64,000 nucleotides of DNA from Leptodactylus fallax (GCA_947044405.1 CAMRHE010000036.1:744001-808000), one strand, 5' to 3'. Counted from the stretch's first letter, positions 21,906-33,077 are shown. The notes: generated by a model from the sequence alone, not told the origin. Translations and numbers: made by a program.

Positions 21906-22779
21906 AAATGGGGCGTTATATAGTGTAGGGGCCAGCAAAGGGGGTGCTTTGTCATGTATGGGGGGGTAATCAATAGTTTGCTATGGGGCCCAGTCTTACT
22001 CCCCTGGGACCACAGTTCTATAAACAAAAGCCCCATGACTGTGGACGGCCTGTTTCTTTAAATAAAAATGCACATGTCTGGCATCTGATGGCCAAATAGT
22101 GATGGGCAAGCTTAGGTTCCCCCATTGTATTCCCAGGATTATGGTGGGCATAACTTGGCTAATATATAACCCTACTCAATGTACCTCACTCTTTGGCCTG
22201 CCTGAAAGCTCCCTCCCACCCTTACTTTAATTGTTTGAGATGAGTCTTCCATGTTTGTCACAGAAGGTAAGTTTTCCTTAAAGTAACCACATGCTCATCA
22301 TATGGGTGACCGTTGCCATAACGGTAATGTTAAGCCTGTTAAATAATGTTGCTCTGTTTGTTAATGTGAATGATGCAAGGATATGACCTACATGCAGTTC
22401 CTGGCCTATGGCAGATCATATGACCGCGGGGCCAGAAGTAGAGGCTCCATGGCGGGTCCAATACCTGTGTACACAGAGTTCATTGACCGCTGTTTACACA
22501 GTGATCGGGAAGCCAGGGACAGTAATAAACTGTTGGCTGCCTGCTCCTGCAAGGCCATACATATGCAGAGTGGTTAAGAGTGGTGCAGAAATGGTTAAAC
22601 TAATAACAGAAAACAGTTGTACTATCTTATCATTTATTTAGCAAAAGGAGTAAATATCTACAGTTCACGTAGAAAAAGTTTAAATTAAGAAGCTGAGATA
22701 AGAACTGTTGGTTTCACAGGTGCTTCACCCATTAAATAAAGGCATACAAAGCCTGGTTACCAACAAATCATCGCGGCCC
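21906..22779. other. Unassigned interval
   Basis: GGGGCCCAG-rich text near 21980 may be the end of the repeat that carried the minisatellite. The remainder has no supported gene. Confidence 0.35.
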
Positions 22780-23325
22780 ATCACAAGGCTTAGAGACCAC
22801 ATCAATGTTCCAGAATGCTTCTGAGAAAATGTTCTAAGGACAAATGAGACAAAAGTGGAATTTTTTTTAGCACAAATGAACAATGCTATGTTTGGATAAA
22901 ATCTCATCAAAACTTTATGCAGAACTGCAGCATGAAGGTAGAAGCGTCATTATTTGGGGCTGCTTTGCTGTCTCAGTGCCTGTATGTCTTGTGATCATTA
23001 AGGGTACAATTAATTCAAAGTTGTATGAAAACATTTTACTTGAGAATATAAGGGCAGCAGTCCATGACCCCAAGCTGGAGAGATATGGAATGATTCAACA
23101 AGACAGTGACCCAAACTTCAAAGACTGGTTGAAAAAGAAGTTTTATCTTCACCTTAACTCTTTTAAGATGTTTTGGCATTATCTGAAAAAGGCTGTGTAT
23201 GCAAGGCATCACAGAAATCCTGATGAACTGAAACTCCTATTTGCAGGGAGGAAAGGTCCTAAATTCCTCTTCAGCACTGCTGAAATCCTATTTGCAGTTA
23301 CAGAAAACATTTGGTGGAGATAAAT
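22780..23325 (+). pseudogene. Degenerate Tc1-like transposase remnant
   Basis: Upstream text near 22830 reads TNETKVEFF, matching the first-Asp block SDETKVELF of Tc1 transposases, with the catalytic Asp changed to Asn. The open frame from 22883 continues with GRSVIIWGCFA, LYENILLENIRAAV and QQDSDPN, which keeps the second Asp block but lacks the following KHT. It ends with YLKKAVYARHHRNPDEL, matching the WxDLKRAVHARNPSN block. The SPDLNPIE catalytic Glu block is essentially lost (NSFKMFWHYLKK). Terminal repeats were not found. It is an older copy than the other Tc1 elements here. Confidence 0.72.
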
Positions 23326-23630
23326 GCTGCTAAAGAGGGATCTACATATTATTATATTCAAGGATTTACCTACTTTTGCTCCTGAATTGTAGATGTTTAC
23401 CTATTGGGGAAGATTTACTAATACTGCAAATACTGTCTAGTCTACTGCAAACTTAGACTAGACAGGCTTGAACTGATCCAGATTTATCTATATTTCTGAT
23501 GCTGTTTGATATATCTGGAGTATTCTTAGACTGTGTAGTCTAACTTTACACCACCTATTAGGTTCTAAAGTTCTTGGTGCGTTTTTGTTGCATGGAAAAT
23601 ATTTACTAGTGTGAATTCTCTGCATAAGGG
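23326..23630. other. Unassigned interval
   Basis: This is AT-rich and may include the 3' flank of the Tc1 remnant. Nothing else is supported. Confidence 0.35.
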
Positions 23631-23632
23631 TA

Positions 23633-25198
23633 CAGTCATGGCCAAAAGTTTTGAGAATGACACAAATATTATATTTTCACATGATCTGCTGCCCTCTGGT
23701 TTTTACGTGTGTTTGTCAGATGTTTTTATCACATACACAGAAATAGAATTGCATTCATATTATGAGTAACAGAAGCTTATATTGACAGTTAGAATGAGTT
23801 AATGCAGCAAGTCAATATTTGCAGTGTTGACCCTTCTTCTTCAGGACCTCTGCAATTCTCCCTGGCATGCTCTCAATCAACTTCTGGACCAAATCCTGAC
23901 TGATAGCAGTCCATTCTTGCAGAATCAATGCTTTAATTTTGTCTGAATTTGTTGGTTTTTGTTTGTCCACCCGTCTCTTGATGATTGACCACAAGTTCTC
24001 AATGGGATTAAGATCTGGGGAGTTTCCAGGCCATGGACCCAAAATCTCTATGTTTTGTTCCCTGAGCCATTTAGTTATCACCTTTGCTTTATGGCAAGGT
24101 GCTCCATCATGCTGGAAAAGGCATTGTTGAGCGCCAAACTGCTCTTGGACGGTTGGGAGAAGTTGCTCTTGGAGGACATTCTGGTACCATTCTTTATTCA
24201 TGGCTGTGTTTTTAGGCAAGACTGTGAGAGAGCCGATTCCCTTGGCTGAGAAGCAACCCCACACATGAATGGTTTCAGGATGCTTTACAGTTGGCATGAG
24301 ACAAGACTGGTGGTAGCGCTCACCTCTTCTCCGAATAAGCTGTTTTCCAGATGTTCCAAACAATCGAAAAGGGGATTCATCAGAGAAAATGACTTTACCC
24401 CAGTCCTCAGCAGTCCACTCCCTGTACCTTTTGCAGAATATCAGTCTGTCCCTGATGTTTTTTCTGGAGAGAAGTGGCTTCTTTGCTGCCCTCCTTGAGA
24501 CCAGGCCTTGCTCCAAGAGTCTCCGCCTCACAGTGCGTGCAGATGCACTCACACCTGCCTGCTGCCATTCCTCAGCAAGCTCTGCACTGCTGGTAGCCCG
24601 ATCCCGCAGCTGAAACACTTTTAAGAGACGGTCCTGCCGCTTGCTGGTCTTTCTTGGGCGCCCTGGAGCCTTTTTGGCACCAATGGAACCTCTCTCCTTG
24701 AAGTTCTTGATGTTGCGATAGATTGTTGACTGAGGTGCAATCTTTCTAGCTGCAATACTCTTACCAGTTAGGCCATTTTTGTGCAGTGCAATGATGACTG
24801 CACGTGTTTCTTTAGAGATAACCATGGTTAACAGAAGAGAAACAATGATGGCAAGCACCAGCCTCCTTTTAAAATGTCCAGTGGTGTCATTCTTACTTAA
24901 TCATGACAGATTGATCTCCAGCCCTGTCCTCATCCACACCCACACCTGTGTTAATGGAGCAATCACTGAAGCGTTGTTAGGTGGTCCTTTTAAGGCAGGG
25001 CTGCAATGATGTTGAAATGTGTTTTGGGGGATAAAGTTCATTTTCTAGGCAAATATTGACTTTGCAAGTAATTGCTGTTAAGCTGATCACTCTTTATAAC
25101 ATTCTGGAGTATATGCAAATTGCCATTAGAAAAACTGAAGCAGTAGACTTTGTAAAAATTAATATTTGTATCATTCTCAAAACTTTTGCCCATGACTG
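23633..25198 (-). mobile_element. Tc1-like DD35E transposon, copy 3 (complete)
   Basis: This is a complete element of 1566 bp with TA at 23631-23632 and 25199-25200. The left end is CAGTCATGGCCAAAAGTTTT. The right end reads AAAACTTTTGCCCATGACTG, so one terminal base differs (GCCC instead of GGCC). It is otherwise nearly identical to copies 1 and 2. Confidence 0.96.
23812..24825 (-). CDS. Tc1-like transposase, DD35E, C-terminally shortened (337 aa)
   Basis: This is the same enzyme as 9522-10586, read from the complement with the ATG at 24825. All three catalytic blocks ([25 protein letters not shown]) and the 35-residue spacing are kept. One Arg of a four-Arg run before GERYHQ is missing through a triplet deletion. 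After HCKY the next codon is TGA where copy 2 has GGA, so the last 17 residues of copy 2 are absent. That tail lies beyond the conserved catalytic core, so this protein could still be functional. The promoter would lie in the terminal region, as in other Tc1 elements. Confidence 0.92.
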   Translation of the reverse strand: MVISKETRAVIIALHKNGLTGKSIAARKIAPQSTIYRNIKNFKERGSIGAKKAPGRPRKTSKRQDRLLKVFQLRDRATSSAELAEEWQQAGVSASARTVRRRLLEQGLVSRRAAKKPLLSRKNIRDRLIFCKRYREWTAEDWGKVIFSDESPFRLFGTSGKQLIRRRGERYHQSCLMPTVKHPETIHVWGCFSAKGIGSLTVLPKNTAMNKEWYQNVLQEQLLPTVQEQFGAQQCLFQHDGAPCHKAKVITKWLREQNIEILGPWPGNSPDLNPIENLWSIIKRRVDKQKPTNSDKIKALILQEWTAISQDLVQKLIESMPGRIAEVLKKKGQHCKY

Positions 25199-25200
25199 TA

Positions 25201-26329
25201 GTTCCAGTCTGCAAAATATGTCCTTGAGTCGCAACTTAGGCCATGTCCCTATTCAGCAAGACCACTCGCTTTTACAATAGATCATGTAAATGTGGTGTAC
25301 AGCATGTTAGACAGTTTTTTGGCGGGCATAATGTGCTCATTAAAAGACATAAACAGTACAACTTTGAGTTTAGTTTGTTTAGTTGGATTGTGTTTGTCTA
25401 TAATTGTAATTTAGATTACAATCAGACCTTATTTTATTAGTAATCATCAACTGCAATATCACACTAAGATAAAAAAAAGCTCTACTTCTTCAACATCAAT
25501 TCCTCTAAGTCTCTATTATGCATATGCCACTAACATGACTGATGAACTAAATGACCTGTCTATAATACTCGTCCCTGCTCTGTCACCTCTGAAATACAAT
25601 GCCTAAATCATTAAAGGTTCTTCTACCCTGGAAGGGCACTGAAGGAGAAACCGACAAAGATATCTATCACAGGATTTATAGAGTAAGTTGTCTATTGTAA
25701 TATATCAAAGGCACCTTTTCCACAGTAAAAATCATTTCACAAACAATATGCAGAGAATAATATTGTACCTATATAGTTTTACTTTAAATGAGTACGAGGA
25801 CTGCTTATTCTAAATTTGTCTCCCCTTTAAACCAGTATTAGTGCTGACTGTATCTTGTTTATCCTGTATGTTCAGTAATTTCACCCTTTTCTGACAGCCA
25901 TTTTTCAATTTTCATTTTTTGCTCCACACCTTCCAAAAGCCATAACTGCTTTGTTTTTCCAATCACAGACCTGTATGAGGGCTTACTTTTGAGTGACAGA
26001 TTATACTTTATAGCAGAACTATTTAATATTTCATACAATGTGTACTGGGAAGCTCCAAAAAAAATTCAGGATAGGGCTATTTAGAAAAATAATATGTATT
26101 TGTGCCATTTTCTTATGGGTTTTGTTTTTACGATGTTTGTTGTGCAGCTAAAATATTATGCAACCTATGTTATGCGGGTTGTTTCGATTACCATAATACC
26201 AAATTTATATAGGTTTTGTTATGCTTTAACGTCTTAAAAAAATTTTTGCATGCTCTTGTCAACAAAAAAACATCTCCAGAATCCGCATTTTTCTCGCTGT
26301 GGAAACATCAAAAACCCTCATTGTCGCTT
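25201..26329. other. Unassigned interval
   Basis: The open frame at 25243-25440 contains CKCGVQHVRQ, faintly like a GIY-YIG endonuclease CxCGxQYVGxT block, but too weak to call. No gene is supported. Confidence 0.3.
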
Positions 26330-26790
26330 AGATTCTCTCTCCTCTTGATTATTGCAATTCTCTACTAATTGGTCTTCCTTTTACTAAGCTCTCCCCTCTA
26401 CAATCTGTCCTGAATGCAGCCGCCAGACTCATCTTTTTCTCAAACTGGTACACAGATGCATCTACCTTGTGCCGTCGATGGACTGGTTGCCCATCCATCA
26501 CAAAATACGATATAAATTATCACACTCATAAATCCATCCATAACACTGCGCCTCCCTACATCTCCTCCCTCGTCACTTTCTACCACACTAACCATTCTCT
26601 ATGTTTCGCCAATGACCTTAGACTTGCATCCTCTGTTATCCAAACATCCCACTCCCACCTCCAAGACTTTTCTCAAACTGCACCAGTATTCTGGAATGCT
26701 CTACCCTGGACAATCCAATTAATACCCAATGGCACTTTCAAACATTCCCTAAAATCACATCTATTTAGGCAGGTTTATCATGTGATCTGA
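26330..26790 (+). pseudogene. LINE ORF2 C-terminal remnant
   Basis: The reading near 26345 gives LDYCNSLLIGLPFTKLSPLQ followed by SVLNAAARLIF, a hallmark of the region after RT in L2/CR1-clade LINEs. The open frame 26467-26790 then gives APPYISSLVTFY, DLRLASSVIQ, APVFWNALPW and FKHSLKSHLFR, matching the terminal blocks of the same proteins (APxYLSDLL, LWNSLP, FKxxLKTHLF). There are frame changes between the two parts. The RT domain itself is absent. Confidence 0.78.
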
Positions 26791-27013
26791 TCACATTGTT
26801 CTACACCTCCGCACACTAAGCTAACATTTCTTATCCTAAGCCATCTTTTCTTTTATTTCTCAGAGCCTAACACATCTATCTAGAAGTTCCCTGTGCTCTC
26901 TGCACTTAGCATCTGTATATTCACATATACTGGCTGATGATGGAAAGATAGATGGACCATTGTACAAAATAAGCCCTCTTACCTCTTGTGTCTTCCTATT
27001 TCCTCATAGAATA
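26330..27013 (+). mobile_element. L2/CR1-type LINE 3' end, part 1
   Basis: This is the C-terminal coding remnant plus 3' UTR. It continues after the inserted Tc1 element at 28594-28745. The joined 3' UTR matches 11720-12053. Confidence 0.8.
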
Positions 27014-27015
27014 TA

Positions 27016-28591
27016 CAGTGGGGAAAAAAAAGTATTTAGTCAGCCAGCAATTCTGCAAGTTCTCCCACTTAAAAAGATGAGAGAGGCCTGTAATTGACAT
27101 AGGTAGACCTCAACTGTGAGAGACAAAATGAGAAAACATATCTAGAAAATCACATTGTCTGATTTTTTTAAGAATTTATTTGCAAATTATGGTGGAAAAT
27201 AAGTATTTGGTCACCTACAAACAAGCAAGATTTCTGGCTCTCACAGACCTGTAGCTTCGTCTTTAAGAGGCTCCTCTGTCCTCCACTCATTACCTGTAGT
27301 AATGGCACCTGTTTAAAATTGTTATCACTATAAAATACACCTGTCCACAACCTCAAACAGTCACACTCCAAACTCCACTATGGTGAAGACCAAAGAGCTG
27401 TGGAAGGACACCAGAAACAAAATTGTAGACCTGCACCAGGCTGGGAAGACTGAATTTGCAATAGGAAAGCAGCTTGGTGTGAAGAAATCAACTGTGGGAG
27501 CAATAATTAGAAAATGGAAGACATACAAGACCACTGCTAATCTCCCTCGATCAGGGGCTCCACGCAAGATCTCACCCCGTGGGGTCAAAATGATGACAAG
27601 AACGGTGAGCAAAAATCCCAGAACCACACAGGGGGACCTAGTGAATGACCTGCAGAAAGCTGGGACTAACTTAACAAAGGCTACTGTCAGTAATACACTA
27701 CGCCGCAAGGGACTCAAATCCTGCAGTGCCAGACGAGTCCCCCTGCTTAAGCCAGTACATATCCGGGCCCGTCTGAAGTTTGATAGAGAACATTTGGATG
27801 TTCCAGAAGAGTATTGGGAGAATGTCATATGGTCAGATGAAACCAATGTAGAAACACAACGTCGCGTTTGGAGGAGAGTGACTGCTGAGTTGCATCCAAA
27901 GAACACCATACCTACTGTGAAGCATGGGGGTGGCAACATCATACTTTGGGGCTGTTACTCTGCAAAGGGACCAGGACAACTGATCCGTGTACATGAAAGA
28001 TTGAATGGGGCCATGTATTGTGAGATTTTGAGTGCAAACCTCCTTCCATCAGCAAGGCCATTGAAGATGAAACGTGGCTGGGTCTTTCAGCATGACAATG
28101 ATCCCAAGCACACCGCCAGGGCAACGAAGAAGTGGCTTCGTAAGAAGCATTTCAAGGTCCTGGAGTGGCCTAGCCAGTCTCCAGATCTCAACCCCATAGA
28201 AAATCTTTGGAAGGAGTTGAAAGTCCGTGTTGCCCAACGACAGCCCCAAAACATCACTGCTCTAGAGGAGATCTGCATGGAGGAATGGGCCAACATACCA
28301 GCAACAGTGTGTGTGAAGACTTACAGAAAACGTTTGACCTCTGTCATTGCCAACAAAGGATATATAACAAAGTATTGAGATGAACTTTTGTTATTGACCA
28401 AATACTTATTTTCCACCATAATTTGCAAATAAATTCTTTAAAAATCAGACTGTGATTTTCTGGATTTGTTTTCTCATTTTGTCTCTCATAGTTGAGGTCT
28501 ACCTATGATGTCAATTACAGGCCTCTCTCAACTTTTTAAATGGGAGAACTTGCACAATTGGTGGCTGACTAAATACTTTTTTTCCCCACTG
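27016..28591 (+). mobile_element. Tc1-like transposon, CAGTGGGGAAAAAAAG family, complete
   Basis: This is a complete element of 1576 bp with TA duplicated at 27014-27015 and 28592-28593. The terminal inverted repeats are about 196-198 bp (27016-27213 and 28396-28591). Each has an outer GTATTTAGTCAGCCA and an inner AAGTATTTGGTCA copy of the binding site, the IR/DR arrangement known from Sleeping Beauty and relatives. It was inserted into a LINE 3' UTR. Confidence 0.95.
27380..28378 (+). CDS. Tc1-like transposase, DD34E, with short internal deletion (332 aa)
   Basis: The frame is open from an ATG to TGA. The N-terminal paired-like region includes a helix-turn-helix at about 10-48 ([18 protein letters not shown]). 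The catalytic residues are D153 (WSDET), D239 (QHDNDPKH) and E274 ([11 protein letters not shown]), with the normal 34-residue spacing. After SDETNVE the text passes straight to TQRRVWRR, so about six residues of the usual ELFGxNSxRxVWRR segment are missing. That is an in-frame deletion just after the first catalytic Asp. The protein is therefore probably inactive despite having no stop. Confidence 0.9.
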   Translation: MVKTKELWKDTRNKIVDLHQAGKTEFAIGKQLGVKKSTVGAIIRKWKTYKTTANLPRSGAPRKISPRGVKMMTRTVSKNPRTTQGDLVNDLQKAGTNLTKATVSNTLRRKGLKSCSARRVPLLKPVHIRARLKFDREHLDVPEEYWENVIWSDETNVETQRRVWRRVTAELHPKNTIPTVKHGGGNIILWGCYSAKGPGQLIRVHERLNGAMYCEILSANLLPSARPLKMKRGWVFQHDNDPKHTARATKKWLRKKHFKVLEWPSQSPDLNPIENLWKELKVRVAQRQPQNITALEEICMEEWANIPATVCVKTYRKRLTSVIANKGYITKY

Positions 28592-28593
28592 TA

Positions 28594-28745
28594 AGCTATC
28601 GTGAGCAGGGCCCTCACTCCTATTGTTTGAGACATTGTTTGTCACATTGTAATGTCAAATACTGTCTGTTCATACACTCCCTGATTTGTAAATTGCTGCG
28701 GAATATTTTGGGGATACTTAAAGTTATTATTATTACTATTCTAAC
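28594..28745 (+). mobile_element. L2/CR1-type LINE 3' tail, part 2
   Basis: It resumes at AGCTATCGTGAGCAGGGCCC exactly where the first part stops, then ends with TTATTATTATTACT. The internal GATTTGTAAATTGCTGCGGA matches the other LINE tails. Confidence 0.8.
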
Positions 28746-29152
28746 ACCAGTACCTTTTATAAATTGCTGTATATGAGGCTGCATTAGGCGTTTTTTTTTG
28801 CTGGGCCAATTATACCTTTTATTTAAACCATTTTGGGAAATGTCTGATATTTCGATTGCTTTATATTCAATTTTTTTGGAAGGCAAAACGGTAAAAAAAT
28901 GGTGGTTTGGCCATTTTGATTTTTTTTCTTGCTATGGCATTCACCAGGGGCGCATCTTCCATGAGGTGACTTGAGGCAATCGCCTCAGGTGGCGCCACAT
29001 GAAATAAACTGGAGGATGGTATAGTTTAAATCGGCTGCTACTTATTGTGTTATTGAACCTTACTAATTATGAGATTAGTCTGACACTATCAATTTTTATA
29101 AGGGCTGGATTTGAGATAGGTCTTAGAGAATATACAAGAGAAAAAAAATATA
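28746..29152. other. Unassigned interval with possible hAT-like left end
   Basis: CAGGGGCGCATCTTCC near 28946 followed by GCAATCGCCTCAGGTGGCG resembles the start of a hAT-type repeat. The phrase CACTTCAGGCAGCAG near 31914 could be its distant right part, interrupted by the Tc1 element. Ends and duplication could not be fixed. Confidence 0.3.
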
Positions 29153-29187
29153 TACAGTGGGTACAGAAAGTATTCAGACCCCTTTAA

Positions 29188-29776
29188 AGAGGACCTTTCA
29201 CATCCTCATGTATATGCTGTTTTACATACCGCTAGAAAGCTGACAGCGCACTGAATTCAGCGCACTGCCGGCTTTCCCAGTATGTGCCCTGGGACTGGAG
29301 ATATTGGCGGTCTTAGTTTCATGGTTTACCTTCAGAAGGGCATCCCTGACAGTCTAGCTGCGCTGTGAGGAATGCCCTCCCTGATAGTACTCGCCCATAG
29401 ACTTGTACTGGGGGGGGGTGTTCCTCCCAGCTCAGCGTCATTGCTGGGCTGTAAGGAATGCCCCCTCTCTCTATACTCACCCATAGTGCTGTACTGTCAG
29501 AGGGGGTGTTCCTTACAGCCCAGCAATGACGCTAAGCTGGGAGGAACACCCCCCCAGTACAAGTCTATGAACGAGTACTGTCATAGAGGGCGTTCCTCAC
29601 AGCGCAGCTAGACTGTCAGAAACGCCCTTCTGACAGTAAACCGTGAAACTAAGACTGCTGATATCTCCAGCCCCGGGGCACATACCGGGAAAGCCGGCAG
29701 TGCACTGAATTCAGGCGCTGTTGGCTTTCTAGCGGTATGTAAAATAGCATATACATGAGGATGTGAAAGGTCCTCT
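29188..29776. mobile_element. TTAA-type palindromic MITE nested in a Tc1 left end
   Basis: TTAA lies at 29184-29187 and 29777-29780, or TTTAAA if the ambiguous flanks are counted. The ends AGAGGACCTTTCACATCC and GGATGTGAAAGGTCCTCT are perfect inverted repeats. The arms stay complementary almost to the centre near 29480, for example GGAACACCCCCCC against GGGGGGGGGTGTTCC. The element encodes no protein. A transcript or single strand would form one long hairpin. Confidence 0.9.
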
Positions 29777-29886
29777 TTAAATTTTTCACTCTTTGTTTCA
29801 TTGCAGCCCTTTTGCTAATTAAACTGATTGGATTTGATTAGGAAGGGCACACACCTGTCTATATAAGACCTCACAGCTCACAGTGC

Positions 29887-30834
29887 ATGTCAGAGCAAAT
29901 GAGAATTATGAGGTCAAAGGAACTACCCAAGGAGCTCAGAGACAGAATTGTGGCAAGGCACAGATCTGGCCAAGGTTACAAAAGAATTTCTGCAGCACTC
30001 AAGGTTCCTAAGGGCACAGTGGCCTCCATAATCCTTAAATGGAAGAAGTTTGGGACAACCAGAACTCTTCCTAGACCTGGCCATCCAGCCAAACTGAGCA
30101 ATCGTGGGAGAAGAGCCTTGGTGAGAGAGGTAAAGAAGAACCCAAAGATCACTGTGGCTGAGCTCCAGAGATGCAGTAGGGAGATGGGAGAAAGTTCCAC
30201 AAAGTCAACTATCACTGCAGCCCTCCACCAGTCGGGGCTTTATGGCAGAGTGGCCCGAAGGAAGCCTCTCCTCAGTGCAAGACATATGAAAGCCTGCATA
30301 GAGTTTTCCAAAAAACACATGAAGGACTCTCAGACTATGAGAAATAAGATTCTCTGGTCTGACGAGACAAAGATTGAACTTTTTGGCGTTAATTCTAAGC
30401 GGTATGTGAGGAGAAAACCAGGCACTGCTCATCACCTGCCCAATACAATCCCAACAGTGAAACATGGTGGTGGCAGCATCATGCTATGGGGGTGTTTTTC
30501 AGCTGCAGGTACAGGACGACTGTTTGCAATTGAAGGAAAGATGAATGCGGCCAAGTACAGAGATATCCTGGAAGAAAACCTCTTCCAGAGTCGTCTGGAT
30601 GTCAGACTGGGCCGAAGGTTCACCTTCCAACAAGACAATGACCCTAAGCACACAGCTAAAATAACAAAGGAGTGGCTTCGGAACAACTCTGTGACCATTC
30701 TTGACTGGACCAACAAGAGCCCTGACCTCAACCCAACTGAGCATCTCTGGAGAGACCTGAAAATGGCTGTCCACCAACGTTCACCATCCAACCTGACGGA
30801 ACTGGAGTGGATCTGCAATGAAAGAAAGGCATAG
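29887..30834 (+). pseudogene. Tc1-like transposase, DD34E, C-terminus lost by frameshift (315 aa)
   Basis: The frame is open from the ATG at 29887. The helix-turn-helix region lies at about 17-55, then LPRPGHPAKL, SGLYGRVARRKPLL, D159 (WSDETKIELFG), TVKHGGGSIMLWGCFSA, D250 (QQDNDPKHT) and E285 (SPDLNPTEHLW). The spacing is 34 residues, and the residue before the Glu is Thr instead of Ile. At about 30820 an extra base turns the expected ICNEEW into ICNERKA and a stop at 30832-30834. The residual C-terminal codons (CEKLVASF-like, then ALLAQKG-like) are still visible to 30924 in other frames, with a further length change. All catalytic residues precede the break. Confidence 0.9.
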
Positions 30835-31579
30835 GATCCCCAAATCCAGATGTGAAAAACTTGTTGCATCATTCCCAAGACTCATGGCTTTACTAGCTCA
30901 AAAGGGTGCTTCTACTCAATACTGAGCAAAGGGTCTGAATACTTATGACCGTGTTATATTTCAGTTTTTTTAATTAATTAACTTTTTTAATAAATTTTCC
31001 AAAAATATCTACATTTCTGGGGTTTTTTCTGTCAAGATGGGGTGCTGAGTGTACATTAATGAGAAATAAAATGAACTTTTTTGCTTTTAGCAAATGGCTG
31101 CAATGAAACAAAGAGTGAAAAATTTAAAGGGGTCTGAATACTTTCCGTACCCACTGTATAATAAAAGTTAACTTTTATTAAAATGAATTATATATAAGTG
31201 TACGTGTGTGAAGTAACTCTAGTGAGCACACTAAAGTGCTAAAGATTAATGACTCCTCATGGGCAAGACACAATCCCCTCAATATATAGAAATTTAAAGG
31301 GGAGACAGTCTATTCATGTATAATTACAATAGCTGACAGTGGTCAATGTCAAGGCAGTTCAAAGTCACATTTAATATACAGTGGAGGTCAAAAAATGTCT
31401 ACACTCTCCAAATATATGGAAATATCATCCCCAAGTTACAAATCTCTAATAAAGTGCAATCACGACTTGAAAGGTCCAATCAGAAATGAAAGGGGATGAA
31501 AGACCACTCTGGGATACAGATAATGGCTGCAACAGTTGTTCTGGGCAAAAGAAAATTTTCTTTTGCATGTATTAGCCCA

Positions 31580-31800
31580 TGAGTAAATACAGTAAAAGGA
31601 AAGGGGTCATATACTATGGGGGAACCATAAAAAGCGGGATCATATACTGTGGAGGGGTAAAAAAATTGGATCATATACTGTGTGGTGGGCTAAAAAAAGT
31701 GGATCATATACCACGTGGTGGGCCAGAAAAAGAGGGTAACATACCATATGGGGGGGCCATAAAGAAGGGGGAGTTATATTATGTGGGGGCCAGATAAGGG
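31580..31800 (+). repeat. Degenerate tandem repeat, ~40-bp unit
   Basis: GGATCATATACTGTG-type units recur about six times (GGGGGAACCATAAAAAG, GGAGGGGTAAAAAAATT, GGTGGGCTAAAAAAAG, GGTGGGCCAGAAAAAG). They give artefactual open frames on both strands. Confidence 0.7.
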
Positions 31801-33077
31801 GATTTTTTGATCTGTCAATAGGGGGCATGTCCTAATTAAGGGGGCACCATCACGCAACCAATAATAGCCGGGTTGGGTATCTATTTTATTGGGGGGGAGC
31901 CTTTCTATAGTTCACTTCAGGCAGCAGAGAGGCTAGGTTCAACCTAGGTTCATGGTATGGAAAAAATATTTTTGTATGTTTGTAGATCAGGCATTTTTTA
32001 ATATTTTTATGTATTTTTTTCAAAAAAACATTTTTATTTTTTTTTTTAGCACCCGTAGGTGCTAAAAATTGTTTAGATTGTCTTTAGGTTGTTTGTTCCA
32101 AAGACTGCAACACTACTGTATTACAGACCATGGGGAAATCATTATATGTTTATTGAGGCCTGCCACACACTGGACAGCCCCAGCGATGTTGCCGATCAGG
32201 AGATAGAAGATAGAAGTAAGAGGGTGGGTAGGAACAGAGGGACACTTTTTGTTGTTTGAAAGGGTTAATGGCCTTTCCAACAGTATAGAACAGTGGAGAC
32301 CCAGATACATCTGGTATCACATTGCACCTATTCAACTCAAATACTAAGTATGACATGGTCATTTTGTGGGGCAAAAAATAATTTCCTTCCAGTAAAGGTC
32401 AGACACACAGACAGGCACAAAGGAGGTTGTGCTTAGGAGAATGCTGGCTTATTATAAAACAGTTAGTTTGCAAGTGGGGGTGAATAGCTCTCAATATAAT
32501 GGTGTGCCACTCTAGGGCCTAGTGTTAGTGCCATAGAAGAGAACTAACATATGTCATGGGTGAAGGAGACCAGTCCACCTGCCATGAGAGGGGATAAGAT
32601 AGCCACACTAGATCATGAGAGTCAAAACCTGAGACTGAATAGGAATGCCACACCAGACAACTGGGAGACTGATGACTGTGTGTGAGAGAATGTCCTATTG
32701 TGACTAAGACAGGTAGACTGTGACGTGTGCAATACTACAGGAGAATATGTAGCCCAGACAAGTTACTGCCAGCACCTTCTGTCAAGCAGAGGTAACCCAG
32801 AGACAGAGGGGATGTGACCAGCATTACTACATACTGAACAACAATGTATAATAAATTCAAATTAGCCTCCTGTAAGACTGCTCTACTGTAGAACTACAAC
32901 TTCTAGTTGCCTCATCTGAGAAATACTGTAACCACCAAGTGTGTTGCCTACTTGTGAGTAGAGCTCTAGTGTGTCTAAATTGTCTAGGAGAAGCAGTAAC
33001 AGTTGAGAGTATTTTTTTTCATACTAACACATGAAATATAAAAATTGGTACCAGGTAACAATAATCTAACTTGTGAC
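31801..33077. other. Unassigned interval
   Basis: I see no gene. CACTTCAGGCAGCAGAGAGG near 31913 may be a repeat end. Confidence 0.35.

Larger units (their letters stand above)
29155..31156 (+). mobile_element. Tc1-like transposon, CAGTGGGTACAGAAAG family, with nested MITE
   Basis: TA lies at 29153-29154 and 31157-31158. The ends are CAGTGGGTACAGAAAGTATT and AATACTTTCCGTACCCACTG. The right repeat continues as AAAGAGTGAAAAATTTAAAG. The left repeat is interrupted after its CCCCTTTAAA by the 589-bp TTAA element and resumes with TTTTTCACTCTTTG. Without that insertion the element would be about 1.4 kb. Confidence 0.93.

Noticed and set aside
1..25198. Copies 1 and 2 of the DD35E element as arms of one large composite inverted repeat
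   Set aside because: Each has its own TA duplication and unrelated flanks, so they are independent insertions.
25243..25440. CKCGVQHVRQ as a Penelope-type GIY-YIG endonuclease remnant
   Set aside because: Only a short Cys-rich match, no second motif and no frame support upstream or downstream.
28941..31945. One large hAT-like element split by the Tc1 element (CAGGGGCGC on the left, CTTCAGGCAGCAG on the right)
   Set aside because: The right terminus and an 8-bp duplication could not be located.
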